Shown here in pieces: positions 38,434-53,700 of a stretch of DNA of 53,843 bases. The stretch is taken from assembly GCA_016934575.1 (NCBI GenBank), contig JAFGSN010000141.1:1-53843 (forward strand), written 5' to 3'. Source of the DNA: Vicinamibacteria bacterium. GTDB lineage: Bacteria > Acidobacteriota > Vicinamibacteria > Fen-336. Position 1 is the stretch's first letter. Each line of letters starts with the position of its first letter. Both the position numbers and the translations under genes were made by a program. The notes below the pieces were generated by a model. That model was not told the DNA's origin and made no database searches. It was given only the letters and a program-made list of their open reading frames with translations.

Positions 38434-39138
38434 TCATGAAGACGGACTCTCTCGTAGGGCTGACATGATCCTCGACAGATAGGCGTGATCGAAGCGTTCC
38501 ACGGCGCCCTTGGGCAAGCACAGAAGGCGTTCGACGGCTTCGACGGCAAAAGCGATGCGTCGTTCGATAATCGTCGTCGACGAGTCGATGTCCGGAGAGT
38601 CGCGAAGGGTGCGGGCGTTCTTCTCGCCCAAAAAGCCCCATATCTGTAGAATCAACTCCGCCATATCGTCGGCGTCAGGAACGACGAAGACGCCCTCCGC
38701 GACGCCCTGTCGAATGATGTCGGCCAGCATCGGAGAAACGAGCGCGGTCGTTCTTTTGCAGCTCTTTTCCCGGATGATGGCGTTCTCGTCGCGCATGAGC
38801 GCCTGCAACGCGGGTTTGACCAGGGCGAGATTGCGCAGGCGACAGGCCTTCGAGGCCGCGAGGAAACGATTGAGGCGCGCGATGGCCGACGCCGGCTCGG
38901 TTTCAACCGCGGCGCGGATCTCGTCGAGGGCTTCGTGCGTCACGCGTTCAACGAGCGAGTCGAGCAGCTCTTCCTTGGTCTTGAAGTAATAGTAAAAAGT
39001 GCCCTTGGAAACCCGGGCGGCGTCGATGATGGCCTGCACTGAAACGGCGTCGTAGCCTTGCGTCCTGAAAAGAATCGTTGCGGAGCGCAGAATGTCGCCC
39101 CGGGTGTCCACGGGCTCGGCGGCTTTTCTCTGCACCAT
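38434..39138 (-). CDS. TetR/AcrR family transcriptional regulator
   Basis: ILRSATILFRTQGYDAVSVQAIIDAARVSKGTFYYYFKTKEELLDSLVER. Confidence 0.93.
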   Translation of the reverse strand: MVQRKAAEPVDTRGDILRSATILFRTQGYDAVSVQAIIDAARVSKGTFYYYFKTKEELLDSLVERVTHEALDEIRAAVETEPASAIARLNRFLAASKACRLRNLALVKPALQALMRDENAIIREKSCKRTTALVSPMLADIIRQGVAEGVFVVPDADDMAELILQIWGFLGEKNARTLRDSPDIDSSTTIIERRIAFAVEAVERLLCLPKGAVERFDHAYLSRIMSALRESPSS

Positions 39139-39155
39139 GGCGTCCTCCTTCGTAT

Positions 39156-40364
39156 TCAGGACGATTGCGGCGTCACGCGCGCGCCGTCCTCGAGCGAGTC
39201 GCTGGGATGGATCACGACCTTTTCGCCGGCTTCGACGCCCGACAGGATCTGCGCCTCGAGTCCGTTGCGTCTTCCGACTTCGACTGAGCGCAATCGCGCG
39301 CGGCCTTTCTCGTGGACGAACGCCGACCAGTCCTCGCCTCGCCGGAAAAGGGCGCTCGTCGGCGCCTTGAGCACGTCCTCGGATTCCCAGACGATGATGC
39401 GCACTTCGACGCGATAGCCGTCGCCCAACGCGTCATGGGCCTCGGCCGGATCCTCGAAATCCATGATGACGTTGACGCGTTGCTCTTCCACGCCGAGCGC
39501 GGAGATCTTCATGAACCCCGAAGGCTCGACGCGGCGGACGCGGGCGCGCAGAGTCTCTTCGCCTCCCCAGCGCTCGATGAATGCGGCCGCGCCTGGACGA
39601 ACCATGACGGCGTCGTTGGAGAGCAGATCGGAGACGATTTCGAGACGCCGGGGATCGCCCAGTTCGAGCAGAGGCTCGCCGGCCGGAACGACCGCCTCGC
39701 TTTCACGCAGTCGCTTGAGGACGACGCCGTCGATGGGGGAGACAATGCGGATGGATTTGCCGCCGGCGGCGACGGGATTGGACGACGTCAGCAGGCGCGC
39801 GCGAGCCATCGAAAGCTCGTGCTCGGCGCCGGCGACGGCGAATTCGGCGGCGCGCAACCCTTCGTCGGCGGCGCGCGCCGCCGCCTCCTGAGACTCCAGC
39901 GTCTCGCGCGAGACGATTCGTTCCTGGGCGAGCCGGCGATTTCGTTCGAGGGTGGAGCGCGCCAGATCGAGCGCGGCGCGTGCGCTCGATCGTTCGGCTT
40001 GAGCCCGGCCCAGCGCGGCTTCGGCGGCCTTAACGCCCGCTTCGGCTTCGGCGCGCGCGCGCGCATCGAGCAGATTGGGAGCGCCGGGCAGGAACGTTGC
40101 CAGAAGCGTGCGACCGCGCGCGACCGCGTCGCCCGGCTCCAGGTCGATTCGCAGCACGCGTCCCGCGACGGGAGCGGAGATGACGAAACGCGCGCGCACG
40201 CGCGTCTCGCCCTCTTCGTCGACCGTGACGCGCATGGGTCCGCGTTGAACGGCGGCCAGCTCCGCGGGCTGGGATTTTGGCCATGCGGCCATGATGACGA
40301 TCACGAGCAACACGGCCGCGCCGATGACGACCATTCGATTCTTGAGGATTCGCGGTATCTTCAT
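39156..40364 (-). CDS. HlyD/MacA-type periplasmic adaptor subunit
   Basis: N-terminal TM anchor, VAGRVLRIDLEPGDAVARGRTLL (biotinyl-lipoyl-like), long coiled coil, beta-barrel IVSPIDGVVLKRLRESEAVVPAGEPLLELGD. Confidence 0.9.
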   Translation of the reverse strand: MKIPRILKNRMVVIGAAVLLVIVIMAAWPKSQPAELAAVQRGPMRVTVDEEGETRVRARFVISAPVAGRVLRIDLEPGDAVARGRTLLATFLPGAPNLLDARARAEAEAGVKAAEAALGRAQAERSSARAALDLARSTLERNRRLAQERIVSRETLESQEAAARAADEGLRAAEFAVAGAEHELSMARARLLTSSNPVAAGGKSIRIVSPIDGVVLKRLRESEAVVPAGEPLLELGDPRRLEIVSDLLSNDAVMVRPGAAAFIERWGGEETLRARVRRVEPSGFMKISALGVEEQRVNVIMDFEDPAEAHDALGDGYRVEVRIIVWESEDVLKAPTSALFRRGEDWSAFVHEKGRARLRSVEVGRRNGLEAQILSGVEAGEKVVIHPSDSLEDGARVTPQSS

Positions 40365-40367
40365 GGA

Positions 40368-42737
<2,370 letters not shown>

Positions 42738-42743
42738 GGCGTT

Positions 42744-43454
42744 CTACCAGGAGAGATCTCGGGGGGAGCGCCTTTGCTCGTTGGTCTCGACCGAGGCGAT
42801 ATGACCGTCGGCCAGGCGCACGACGCGGTCGGCCATGGATGCGATCGCGGCGTTGTGCGTGATCACGACTGTCGTCGTGCCCAACTCGCGGTTCACGCGT
42901 TCGATGGCCTCGAGAACGACGATGCCGGTGGTGATGTCGAGCGCGCCGGTCGGCTCGTCGCACAGCAGGACCGCCGGCTGCTTGGCGATGGCGCGGGCGA
43001 TGGCCACGCGCTGCTGCTCTCCGCCGGAGAGCTGAGCGGGGAAGTGATCGACGCGCTCCGAAAGGCCGACGAGGGCCAGGGCGTCTTCGGGCGCCATGGG
43101 ATCGAGTGAGATTTCGGTCACGAGAGCCACGTTCTCGCGCGCCGTCAGGCTCGGGATCAGATTGTAGAACTGGAAAACGAAGCCGACATGGCGCCGGCGG
43201 TACTCCGTCAGCGCGGCCTCGTCAGCCGCGGTGATCTCGGTTCCGCGATAATTGACCTGGCCGGAGGTCGGAACATCGAGACCGCCCAGAATGTTCAAAA
43301 AGGTCGACTTGCCGCTTCCCGAAGGGCCGAGGAGGACGAGAAACTCGGATTTCTCGAGATCCAGGTCAACGCCACGCAAAGCGTGCACCTGGACCTCACC
43401 CATGTTGTATACCTTTGTTATACTACGCGCCTCAAAGACCTTGTCGTTTGGCAT
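42744..43454 (-). CDS. ABC transporter ATP-binding protein (LolD/MacB-like)
   Basis: Walker [10 protein letters not shown], signature [15 protein letters not shown], Walker [13 protein letters not shown]. Confidence 0.95.
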   Translation of the reverse strand: MPNDKVFEARSITKVYNMGEVQVHALRGVDLDLEKSEFLVLLGPSGSGKSTFLNILGGLDVPTSGQVNYRGTEITAADEAALTEYRRRHVGFVFQFYNLIPSLTARENVALVTEISLDPMAPEDALALVGLSERVDHFPAQLSGGEQQRVAIARAIAKQPAVLLCDEPTGALDITTGIVVLEAIERVNRELGTTTVVITHNAAIASMADRVVRLADGHIASVETNEQRRSPRDLSW

Positions 43455-43473
43455 GTCGCCTGCATAATAGCAT

Positions 43474-43491
43474 GGTCGGTATATACCGACC
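43474..43491. promoter_or_regulatory. 18-bp perfect palindrome, putative TetR operator
   Basis: GGTCGGTATATACCGACC, 20 bp upstream of the ABC ATPase start, first gene of an operon whose last gene is tetR. Confidence 0.6.
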
Positions 43492-43588
43492 GTCGCATGT
43501 GATTGTCGGCAATATTTGACGGGAAGTCAAGCAAACGCGATATTCGTGACCTCGACTCATGCCTGGGTGCGAAAAAGCGAACAGACGT

Positions 43589-44257
43589 TCACGAAAGAAC
43601 CGGCGCGATGCAGCTTGGATCGTCGAATCGCGGATTGTTCACGCCGCGGCTCACCGCGCGAGAACACATCTCTTCGGCCGGATAGGGACGCAGAAGCACC
43701 AGCAAGTCTTCGGCATTCGCAAGGTCGATATCGAGCCAGAGTCCATGACTCTCTTTTGGGAGGATCACCGGCATGCGATCGTGAAATCCGCGGAGCAACG
43801 CATTGGCATCGGTCGTCACGATGGCGCATGAATCCTGCTCTCCGGACGCCAGGCTCGGCTCCCATAATCCGGCGATAGCGAAAGGTCCGCCGTTCCGCAG
43901 GTGGAACAAGTGCGGGTTTCGATCCTGACCGGCGGTCTTCCACTCGTAGAATCCATCGGCCGGCACCAGACAGCGGCGGCATCTGAACGCGTCTCGAAAC
44001 GACGGTTTTTCCGCCAGTGTCTCCGCGCGGGCGTTGATCAGCGGTTTCTGGCGAGCGGGATCGCGCGCCCAGCGAGGAACCAAGCCCCAGCGGACGGTAT
44101 CGAGCCGCGGCGCAGCGACCGCCGAAGGCCGGCGAACCACCGCGATGGACTGGTTCGGCGCGATGTTGTAACGCGGTTGAAGCAGCGGCGCTTTGTCCAG
44201 GCTGAAATACATCGCCAGCTCCTCGCCGGGCGTGGTGAGCGTGAACCGGCCGCACAT
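43589..44257 (-). CDS. SOS response-associated peptidase (SRAP, YedK/HMCES family)
   Basis: MCGRFTLTTPGEEL; PRYNIAPNQ; RWGLVPRWA; INARAETLAEKPSFRDAFRCRRCLVPADGFYEW. Confidence 0.95.
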   Translation of the reverse strand: MCGRFTLTTPGEELAMYFSLDKAPLLQPRYNIAPNQSIAVVRRPSAVAAPRLDTVRWGLVPRWARDPARQKPLINARAETLAEKPSFRDAFRCRRCLVPADGFYEWKTAGQDRNPHLFHLRNGGPFAIAGLWEPSLASGEQDSCAIVTTDANALLRGFHDRMPVILPKESHGLWLDIDLANAEDLLVLLRPYPAEEMCSRAVSRGVNNPRFDDPSCIAPVLS

Positions 44258-44492
44258 GACGCTATGTTACTCCAAGCAATTCGACGAAATCGTGAAACAT
44301 TCTGTCGTGTCGTCGCTTGCCGTATCGATGCAAGGTTTTAGAGTCGGTGCGTACGGCGAAAAGCGCCGGCGACGTGATCAGCGAGGATACGGCGATTTTC
44401 TGTCCATCCTCGCGGCTGCTGTCAATACTTAACGGAAAAACGTTCGAACGCGATGAGGCGTGATCGTTTGACAGACACGGAGCGATTCCCTG

Positions 44493-44522
44493 TTGACATC
44501 GGCGTTAACGTTCGCCGATAAT
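44493..44522 (+). promoter_or_regulatory. Sigma70-like promoter for the giant ORF (TTGACA-N18-GATAAT)
   Basis: TTGACA 44493-44498 and GATAAT 44517-44522. Confidence 0.5.
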
Positions 44523-44702
44523 ATCGAACCTTAATCCCAGCCTGCTTTCCGCTCATCTCTCCCGGGGTGGCGCAGGAGTGAGAGGCGATTGCGATGTCGT
44601 TGGCGCGACACAATGCTCGCTCGAAACGGACTGATCTCATGTTGCATTTGCGGTTTGGCGCCGTCGCGCTTTGCTCGATCCGGCTTGTATGGGAGGAATA
44701 AA

Positions 44703-47700
44703 ATGGTCGCTCGGCGTTCGTTGAAGGTCGCTTTTTCGATCACGTCAGCTCTTTATGTATATGTCATCGCGCCCCAGGCCCAGGCGGCCATGCGCAGCCT
44801 CGGCGAGATCGAGATTCCGCTCTATGGGCTGGAAGCAGGCGTCGATCCGGCCAATCCGATCGTTCCGAAGCAAACCGCGTCAGGTCTGCGCATCGTCGTC
44901 AGAGCCGGCGGAGAGGCGCTGTCGTCGAGCGAGGTCGCTCGCCTTCTCGGCGGACCGTTCCAGGTTCAGGCCGATCTTTCCGGCCCGGGACTGCTGGGCG
45001 CGCTTTCGCTGCCCCTTTCCGGTCCTGACGCGATTCCTTCCGCCGATCCGCTGATTCTGACTTTTCCCGGCCTGCCCCACGCCGGGGACTACGAGATCTC
45101 CAACATACGCCTGACGCGTGCCGGCCGCGCGCTGCTCGACGTGAAGCCGCGCAGGGTCACGCTGCGCGTGATCGACCGGATCCTGATCACCTCGGTTGCG
45201 ACCAGGCCGCTGACGCTAGACGAGATCCGCGATCGCGGCGTCGTGCTCGACAGCAGCGCTTACCTCGGCTTCGAGTTCGCGATCGTGCTTCAGCTCGAAT
45301 CGACTCCGATCACCTTCCGTTTTCCCGTGGTGTTCAACCGTCAGGGCGTTCAGGTTCCGATCCCGCTTGCGTCGCCTCCCGAGCCATTGCGTTCGGTCGT
45401 GAGCGCGCCCCAACTCGTTCCGCTGCTCATGAGACCCGTCGCGGAATACGGACCGGACGGCGTGCTGCCGCCTATGTATTTGGGCGGCGATTTCGGCGAT
45501 GGCGTCAAAATACCGAGCCTGCTCGTGATACCGGGCAGCGTGGGATACCTTAAACAGTATTTCTCGGCCCAGTTGCTGGTGGGCAACGGCGCGCCTGAAG
45601 GCTCGGGGCTTTCCGTGCGCGACGTGACCGGCACGATAATGCTGCCTCCCGGATTGGATGGCGTTTCCGGCACCGAGGACGATCCGCTCGCCTTGCCCGA
45701 CTTGGAGAGCGGTCCGCAGCAGGCGACCGTCGCCGTTGTGGGAGAGGACGGATCAGGCTTGCTGCTGCCGGGCAAGTTCGGCCGGGCCGAGCTGACGCTG
45801 CGCGGCGACCTTGAAGGCCGCCACGACGTCGACTTCAGCATAAGCGCTCGGCTCGATGGCCTGCCTACAGGCTCCGTGGTCCTCGAGGGGACGGCTCACG
45901 GCGCCGTTCTGGTTCGCAACGCCTACTTCGACGTGACGTTCACGGTTCCCACCGTGGTGCGCGCCGATGAAGAATTCTCTCTCTTCGCCACCGTCACGAA
46001 CGTTGGCCAGGGCGCCGGCCAGGACGTGAAGATGACGCTGGACAGCGCGCGGCTGAGCGGCGCCCGCCTGCTCTCGGACGGCACTCAGGTCATCGAGCGC
46101 ATCGATCCGGGCGATTCGCAGACTCTCGAATACCGCTTCGTGAGCCAGGTGACGGGAGAGGTGGTGGCGAGCTATCTGCGCTTTGACACCAACGGCGGAG
46201 TCGACGTGACCGGCCGCCTGAGCTTCACGCTTGGCGTGGGCGAGCGCGGAGAGGCTTTGTCGCCCGACACGTTGGTGCTGCCCGAGGCGGTGAGGGCTCT
46301 GCCTTCGAACGTTGTGCGCGCCGCGATGCGCGTGCTCGGTCAGGCGTGGAGCGCGGCCAGGGCGAACACTCTGCCGGTCGGAGTCGAACGGCCCAGCACC
46401 GAAGCCGTGTTCCGCAAGGGCCTGGCTGTCGCGGAAGCCGGGCTGCGGGTCGAACTGGGACAGCCGGTGGCCGACGCGCTGCGCGATCTGCTGCTCGACG
46501 TCCACGGCGGTCTTTATGACGCCGGTTTCGATCAGGTCTTGCGGGAGACGTCCGCGGGCCGCGATTTCGACAGGATCTTGGCCATTGCCCTGGAAGACGC
46601 GGCGTCGGCGAACGCCCTGGATTACGAGGAAGACAACGCCCGAATCGCGGCGTCGGGCGCGCCTTTCATTTCTTTTGCGGTCGAGAATCAAGGCGCCGGC
46701 GCCTGGCCGGCCGACGTCTCCCTTCTCGACGGCGCGGATCGCCGCACGGACCTCGCGGCGCGCGGCGTGCCCACCGCGACTCTGGTCGTGCTTGGATCGG
46801 AGTCTTCCGCCCCGCGAATGGGATGGGTCTCGTCGCTCGATCAGCCGCCCTATGCGATCCAGATCGACGGCAAGAGCGAAGAGGTTTTGGGCCTGGCGTT
46901 TGCCGTTCCCGGCGAAGACGGCGACGTGCGCCACGCCCGGCTGAGCGGGATCGCGGTCCATGCCGGCGGCCGTTATCGCGTGATCTATGACCCGGCGCGT
47001 GGCGGCGACGTCGACCTCGAGACCGATGATGACGGCGACGGTTTGTACGAACGGCGCGAGCCGGTCGCGGCGTCGCTTCTCTCCACGCAGGGGCCGCGGC
47101 TTGTCTCGGCCGCCAGTATCGGACGGGAGACGCTGAATGGCGCGAACACTTTCGGCGTTCACGCCGCGCTCCTCTTCGATCGCGTCGTGAGCGACTCCGA
47201 CGCCGCCCTAGTCGAGAACTATGAAATCGCCAAGAACTCCGTCGTGGCCGCGCGGCGGCAGCTTTCAGGCCGGCTGGTGTTCGTGGCGCTCGAGCAGCCT
47301 GAAGGCCCGCTCGTGCCCGCGAGCATTGCCGTGCGCGGCATACGCGACGAGCGCGGCAACGGCGGGGCGCGGCAAGAGCAGCCGCTCGGCTCGCGCTTGG
47401 TCGTTCCAGGCGCGGTGGTCAGGGGTCGCGTGCTCAAGGCGGACGGGACGCCGGTGGCAGACGCAGTCGTGACCTACGCCAATAGAGAGTCAGGAGCTTG
47501 CGCCACGGAAGAGATGGGGGTCGCGGCCCAACGCACCGACGGCGGCGGGCGCTTCGAGTTCCGTTACGTGACTCAAGACTCGTGCGGAGCGCCGTTCCGG
47601 CTGTTGACTCACGATCCCGACACGGGCGCCTTGCGCACCGCCCAGGCCTATGTGCGCGAGAACGGACAACGTCTCGTTCTGGATCTCGTTCTGGTCGGCC

Positions 47701-50700
47701 ATGGCGACGTCACCGGAACCGTGAGGCACGCCGATGGCCGCGCGGCTGCCGGAGCGCGCGTGCGCGTCGTGAGCGTGACGGACTCGCAAATTGGCGCTGT
47801 CACGACCGCCGACGACCAAGGCGTCTATTCGGTCCAAGAGATGACCGTGGGCGCGGTGACCGTAACGGCCGTTCTCGGACCCAATCTCGGGCGTGGCGCA
47901 GGACGGCTCGACGTCGCCGGAGGAACGACGACCGTCGACGTGACGCTGGACGGTAATGTCGACTTCACGGGCGTGGTTCGGAAGCTGGAAGACGGCGTGC
48001 TCACGCCCGTGCCGGGCGTGGATGTCGTCTACTACCGCGAAAACAAGCCGCTGGGATTGAGCGTGACGGACTCTTATGGGCAGTATTGGCTGCTGGGAGT
48101 TCCGGCCGGATCTTATCGCCTCGAGACGGGCCTCAACCAGCGCGACAAGGCCAGCGCGACGGGCCAGAGCGTGGCCGGCCAGAAGCTCGTTCAAGACCTC
48201 GTGATTCCGATCCTTGATTACTCGAACTACGGCACTGTTCGCGGAACGGTCACGCGCCAAAACGGTTCGCCCGCGGCGGACGCATGGGTATCGGACAACG
48301 TGGTGTCGACGCGCGCCGACGAGCTGGGCCGTTACGAGCTGGCGGGCGTGGCTCTCAGCGCCAGTCCGCGCAAGATCGAGGCCGTCAGTCCGGACGGCTG
48401 GCGGTTCGGCTCGGCGAGCGTCGTGCTGACAGTGCCGGGACAGGTCGTGGAAGGAGCCGACATCGCATTGTCCGGCGTAGGTGACGCAGTCTTTCAGGTG
48501 GTCGGACCGGACGGAGATCCGATTGCCGGCGCCAACGTGGGTTTGCAGGGCAATTGCATGCACGCTTGCGGCTGTTGGTTCAAGCAATCCGACGCCCAGG
48601 GCCTTGTGCGGTTCGACGGCTTGCCCTTCGGATCAGTGAGCGCGCGGGCTGTAGCGCAAGATCCGTCAGGGCGCTGGGATGCAGCCACGAGCTCGGTCGT
48701 GGTGGCGAGCGAGGACAGCGCGTCCGGCGCGGTCATACGCATGAGCGGTTTCGGGACCGTGACGGGCCGAGTGCTCAATCCGAACGGAGCTCCGGCTCAC
48801 GGCGCGTCGGTACAGCTCAAAGCCTTGCATTTCGTGAACGTGCCGGGCGTCTGCGGAATGAAGAACGAGCTGCTCGACGCGGCGCTCACGGATCAGGACG
48901 GCCGTTTTCAGTTTGACGGCGTTCACGTCGGCGGCGTCTCAGTGAGCGCCTCGAGCACGATTTTCCCTTCGTTGGTTGACGGGTGGGGAAAAATCTCCGC
49001 AAACGGCGGGAGCGCGCATATCGAGGTCACGCTGAAGGATACGATCGCAGGGATTCTCTCGGGCGTGATCATGCTTCCTGACGGATCTCCCGGCGTTCCT
49101 GACATCGAGGTCACGGCGAGCGGTCCTGTTCCCGACGTGACGGTTCACACCGTCGCGGAAGGACAGTACTCTTTCGCGCCGGTTTTGCCGGCCGGCCGCT
49201 ATCTGCTCACCGCGCGCGACACGCGTCCTGCAGGCACGGGCAGCGTCGCTCAGACGTGCGTTTACCTGCAGCCGTCGCAGCCCGCCCGTCATGATCTTCG
49301 GCTCAAGGCCAGGGGGCCGGTGCGCGTCACCGTGGTGGACGGCGACGGCGCGCTGGTGGAAAACGCCGTCGTCCAGGTGCGGATCTCGGAAAACGAATTT
49401 CCGTATCGGAGTTACGAAGGCACGATCAACAGCGGGGCCGACCAGCCGCTCGCGTTTCCCGAGGTTTTCGAGGGCGGCTTCTCCGTGGACGCTTCCGACA
49501 ACTTCGGCCGGGGCGGTCGCGCGAGCGCCACGGTTCCTCCGGACGGCCGGACAGTCGACGTCAAGGTGAAGCTCACGACGACGGGCAACGTCGATGGCCG
49601 GTTCCTGTGGTCCGATGGCGTGACGCCGCTGCCGATGGGCGTGGTTCGTTTGTCTTCCGGCGGATTGGTGATCGGTCAGAAGGCCACGGCCAGCGAAGGC
49701 GAGATCGGCTCATACGCTTTCGACTACGTTCCGGCCGGACCGGTGCGTTTGGACGCCGAAGACGCGCGCAGCGGCCGAACCGGCGTCGCCAATGGCGCTC
49801 TCGAGTCCGAGGGCCAAGTCCTAAATTTGGACGTCGTGGCGTACGCGGTTGGCCGCGTCGAGGGAGACGTGACTCTGAACGGCAGCCCCGCGCCCGGCAC
49901 CGAGGTGACGCTGAAGTCCGGTTGGTACAGCGTGAAAGTCACGGCCGACGGAGAAGGGCGCTACGCCGTCGAGGGCGTGCCCGAGGGCGTCATCCATGCC
50001 AGTGCCGATATCGGGAAGAGATTCCTGGCGGGAAGCGCTCAGGGCACGCTCGCGGGCGAAGGACAGACGCTGGACCTGCCCATCGCGCTGCGCGGCGCCG
50101 CGGCCATCGAGGGCCGGCTTCTGGCCGCCGATGGACAGAGCGCGGGCGCCGTATCGATCATTACGTTGGATGCGTACGCTTCGCATCAGACCACGACGAC
50201 CGACGACCAGGGCTACTTCCGCTTCGACCTGGTGCCCGAAGGCTCGGTCAGTCTCACGGCGGATGCTCTCGCGAGCATCGACTGCGCGCGACAGACGCTT
50301 GTTGTGACCGGGGGTCGGACGATTCCGGTGGATCTCGTCTTGCTCGGCGTGGGCGCGCTCGAGGGAACGGCGGCCAGCTCGGCCGGGCCGGTCGGCGGGC
50401 GCGTTGTGGTTTACGGAACGGGACCGGGTTGCGTGAATAAACAATGGTATCTCGCGATCGGACCGAACGGGCAGTACCGCATCCCGGAGCTGCTGTCCGG
50501 GCCGGTGAACGCGAAGTTCAAAACGAGCGCGCCCGGCGGGCCGCAGCTCTCCGCGAGCGCCGACGGCGTCGTGGCGCCCGGCGAGACCACTGTCTTGAAT
50601 CTTCTCGTCGAGCCCAGCGGCGGCGTTCAGGGCTTGGTCGAGCACGAGGACGGACAACTCGCCATGGGGGCGCAGGTGCGCATCGACGCGAGCGGAGGCC

Positions 50701-53700
50701 GTTTTGCGGTCGAGCAGACCGGCACGGACGGGACGTTCCTGGCCGAAGGCATCCCCGTCGGACCGATCACGATTCGTGTCAGCCACGCCGCGAACAACGG
50801 CGTGGCGCTGGTCGCAGGCCTTGTTGTGAGCGAGAACAGCACGCTGGATGCCGGCACGATCCAGCTCATTGAAACGCCGCTTGCCATGACGTCCGTGACT
50901 CCGGCGGACGGCGCGTCCGACGTGGCTGTGACGCAGGCCGTCGCGCTCACGTTCAACACGGCGCTGGTGAACGCCGGCGGATTCAGCGTAAAAGCCGGCG
51001 CGAGCTCCATCGGCTTCTTCGCGACTCTTTCTTCGGACGCGCGTGTCGTGACGCTCACTCCCGCGGGCGGTTGGCCGGACTCGAGCGAGTTGATCATCGA
51101 GGCGGGCGTTTGGGTGATTGACGTTTATGGACGCCGTTTGCCAAGCCGCGTGCAGAGCCGGTTCCGAACGGTCGACCTTTCGCCGCCCAAGGTGCTCGCG
51201 ATCAGCCCGGCCGGCGGCGCGATTGAGGTGGAGCCAAAGGCGGCCGTCACGGTCAGGTTCGACGAGCCCTTGCTCACGAGCGGAGATCTTCAGTCGATCG
51301 TGAGTCTGGCGAGCGACGCAGGACCAGTCTCGGGCGTGGTTGCGTCGACCGCGCCCGACGTGCTCGTCTTCACTCCGTCCGAGCCCCTGGCGTCGAACCT
51401 CGCCTTCATGGCGACGGTCAATGGCAGCACGGACCTTCTCGGTCACGTGCAGACCGCGGCCTTCAATTCCACGTTCATGACCGCGGATACGGCCGCGCCC
51501 GTGCTTCAACTGAGCAGTCCTCCGCCAGGAGGCTGGGCCAACGCGCGTCCGACGATCACCGTCGTCGTATCGGATGGCCTGGCGGGTCCCGACATTAGCC
51601 GCGCCGAGATGCGGCTGGACGGCCTGCCGGTATCCGTGATCCGAAGCGGCGCTCAATTCAGCCACACGCCGGGCTATGACCTGTCCGAAGGGCAGCATGC
51701 TGTCACGGCTTTTGCCCATGACCGGGCGGGCAATCGCGGCGATCTCTCGGCGAGCTTCCGCGTCGACACGCAAGCGCCTTCATCCGCGATAGTCACCGCG
51801 CCCGCGAGCGATCAGGTCTTGATCGGCGTCGTGTCCCTATCGGGCAGCGCCAGCGACGCGGATTCCGGCGTGGCGCGTCTCAACTTCCTGTTGGATGGGA
51901 AGTGGATCGCCGACGCCTCGAGCGCCGGCGGATTCTCGACGACGTGGAGCACGAGTAGAGCGTCCGAGGGCGAGCATTTCATCACGGCCCGCGCCGTGGA
52001 CGTCGCGGGGAACAGCGGAACCGAAAGCGCGCCGGTCCGCGTGGTCGTGAACAACGCGGCCCTGGCCGTGTCGATCACGTCGCCGCAAGAAGGATCCCCC
52101 GCATTCACGCATGTGACCGTGGCCGCCAGTCCGAGCGAGCCGGTCGCTCGCGTCGAGTTCCGCGCCGGCTCCGGACCGGTCGTGATCGACGAGACCGCGC
52201 CGTACGAGACCGTGCTCGATCTGACGTCGCTGCCTGAAGGCGACATCGAGCTGAGCGTGACGGCCGTCGGCTTGGCGCCCGAAACGGCGACGTCCAGCCG
52301 CATGATCGTCGTGGACCGAACGCCTCCCGCTCCGCCGGATCCGACGAAAGTGAGCGCCGAGGCGCGCAACGGCTCGGCGCTGGTCGTCGGGCGGAGCGGG
52401 TCGGTCGAGTCGGAGAGTCTGGTCACGGCGACGAATCCGAGCCGAAACGTGAGCAACAGCCGGGCGTCGTTCGTGGACGGCTCGTTCGCGCTGAGAGTCG
52501 CCGGCGATGCGGGCGAGGGCCTGGCCGTCGTCGCCACGGATAAGGTGGGGCACACGAGCGACCCACTGGCGCTGACGATCAGTGAAGCGCACGAGGACGA
52601 GACGGCAGTCCCGCTGGAGGGGCTCGGTCTCTGGGTGCGCGCTGGCGAGGGCGTCGTTAAGGATGAAGCCGATTACGTGTCGCGTTGGACCGACCAGAGC
52701 GGGCAAGGGAACCATTTGACGCAGACGGCCCCCGACCGGCAGCCGGTGCTGACGCGCGATCCTGTGAGCGGCATGGACGTTCTGCGTTTCGATGGAACGA
52801 ACGACGCGTTGAAGTTCACGACGCGTTTCGACGGGACGATCCGCGCGGTGTTCGCGGTTCTGAAGAAGAGCGGCAGCGGGAGCTGGCGCTGGTTGCTCGG
52901 GGATCGGAGCAGCACGGATTTCCATCCGGGTTGGGAGACTTTGTGGGGCTCGTACACGAGCGCGTCGATTCTCGACGGGCAGACGTGGCTCAATGGCGCT
53001 GCGGTGGACGGGACGACGGCGAAGCGTCCGGCGACGATGTCGGTTCTATCTGTTCTGACGACTGCGGGAGTGACGGCGGAGTACTTGTTCGCGCATGCCG
53101 CGGCGAGTTATCCCTGGAACGGAGACATCGCCGAGCTGATTATTTACACGGAACCTTTGAGTGATGCGCAGCGCAAGTCAGTAGAAGACTATCTGGCGCT
53201 GAAGTACGCGGCGTACGTGGCCACGGCGGGCGCGCCCGAATTCACGCCGAACGGCGGCATGTTCGAGGATTCGGTGGCGGTGAGCCTGAGCAGCCCGACG
53301 CCGGGCGCCGAGATCCGCTACACGTTGGTCGGGAGCGAGCCGAGCGAGACGTCGGAGTTGTACGCGGGCCCGCTTTCGATCACACAGACGACGACGGTGA
53401 AAGCGAGAGCGTTCCGCGCCGGGACGAATCCGAGCCCTGTGTCGATGGCAAGCTTCACGAAGCAGAGCGACTTCTCGCCTGCGAGCCTTGCCGGCCTGGG
53501 CTTGTGGGTGAGGAGCGACGTTGGTGTGGTCGCGGACGGGGCCAGACGCGTCAGCATGTGGACGGACCTCTCGGGCCAGGAAAACCACCTGACGCAGCCG
53601 ACGATTCTGGCGCAGCCGGTCTGCGAGGCCGACGCGGTGAACGGGCTTCCGGTGTTGCGTTTCGACGGAACGAACGACACGCTGAAATTCACGACGCGTT

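Noticed and set aside
44381-44413. GCGAGGAT-N17-ATCCTCGC inverted repeat upstream of the giant gene
   Set aside because: 8-bp arms with a long loop and no T-tract. Position not clearly tied to any transcript.
44523-44702. Possible GEMM-type c-di-GMP riboswitch in the giant-gene leader
   Set aside because: The conserved GEMM core sequence is not present, and no known riboswitch consensus was recognised.
45753-52925. Several long minus-strand ORFs (45753-47162, 47490-48587, 49821-51773, 51837-52925)
   Set aside because: All lie antisense to the continuous giant plus-strand frame and have His/Arg-rich shadow composition.
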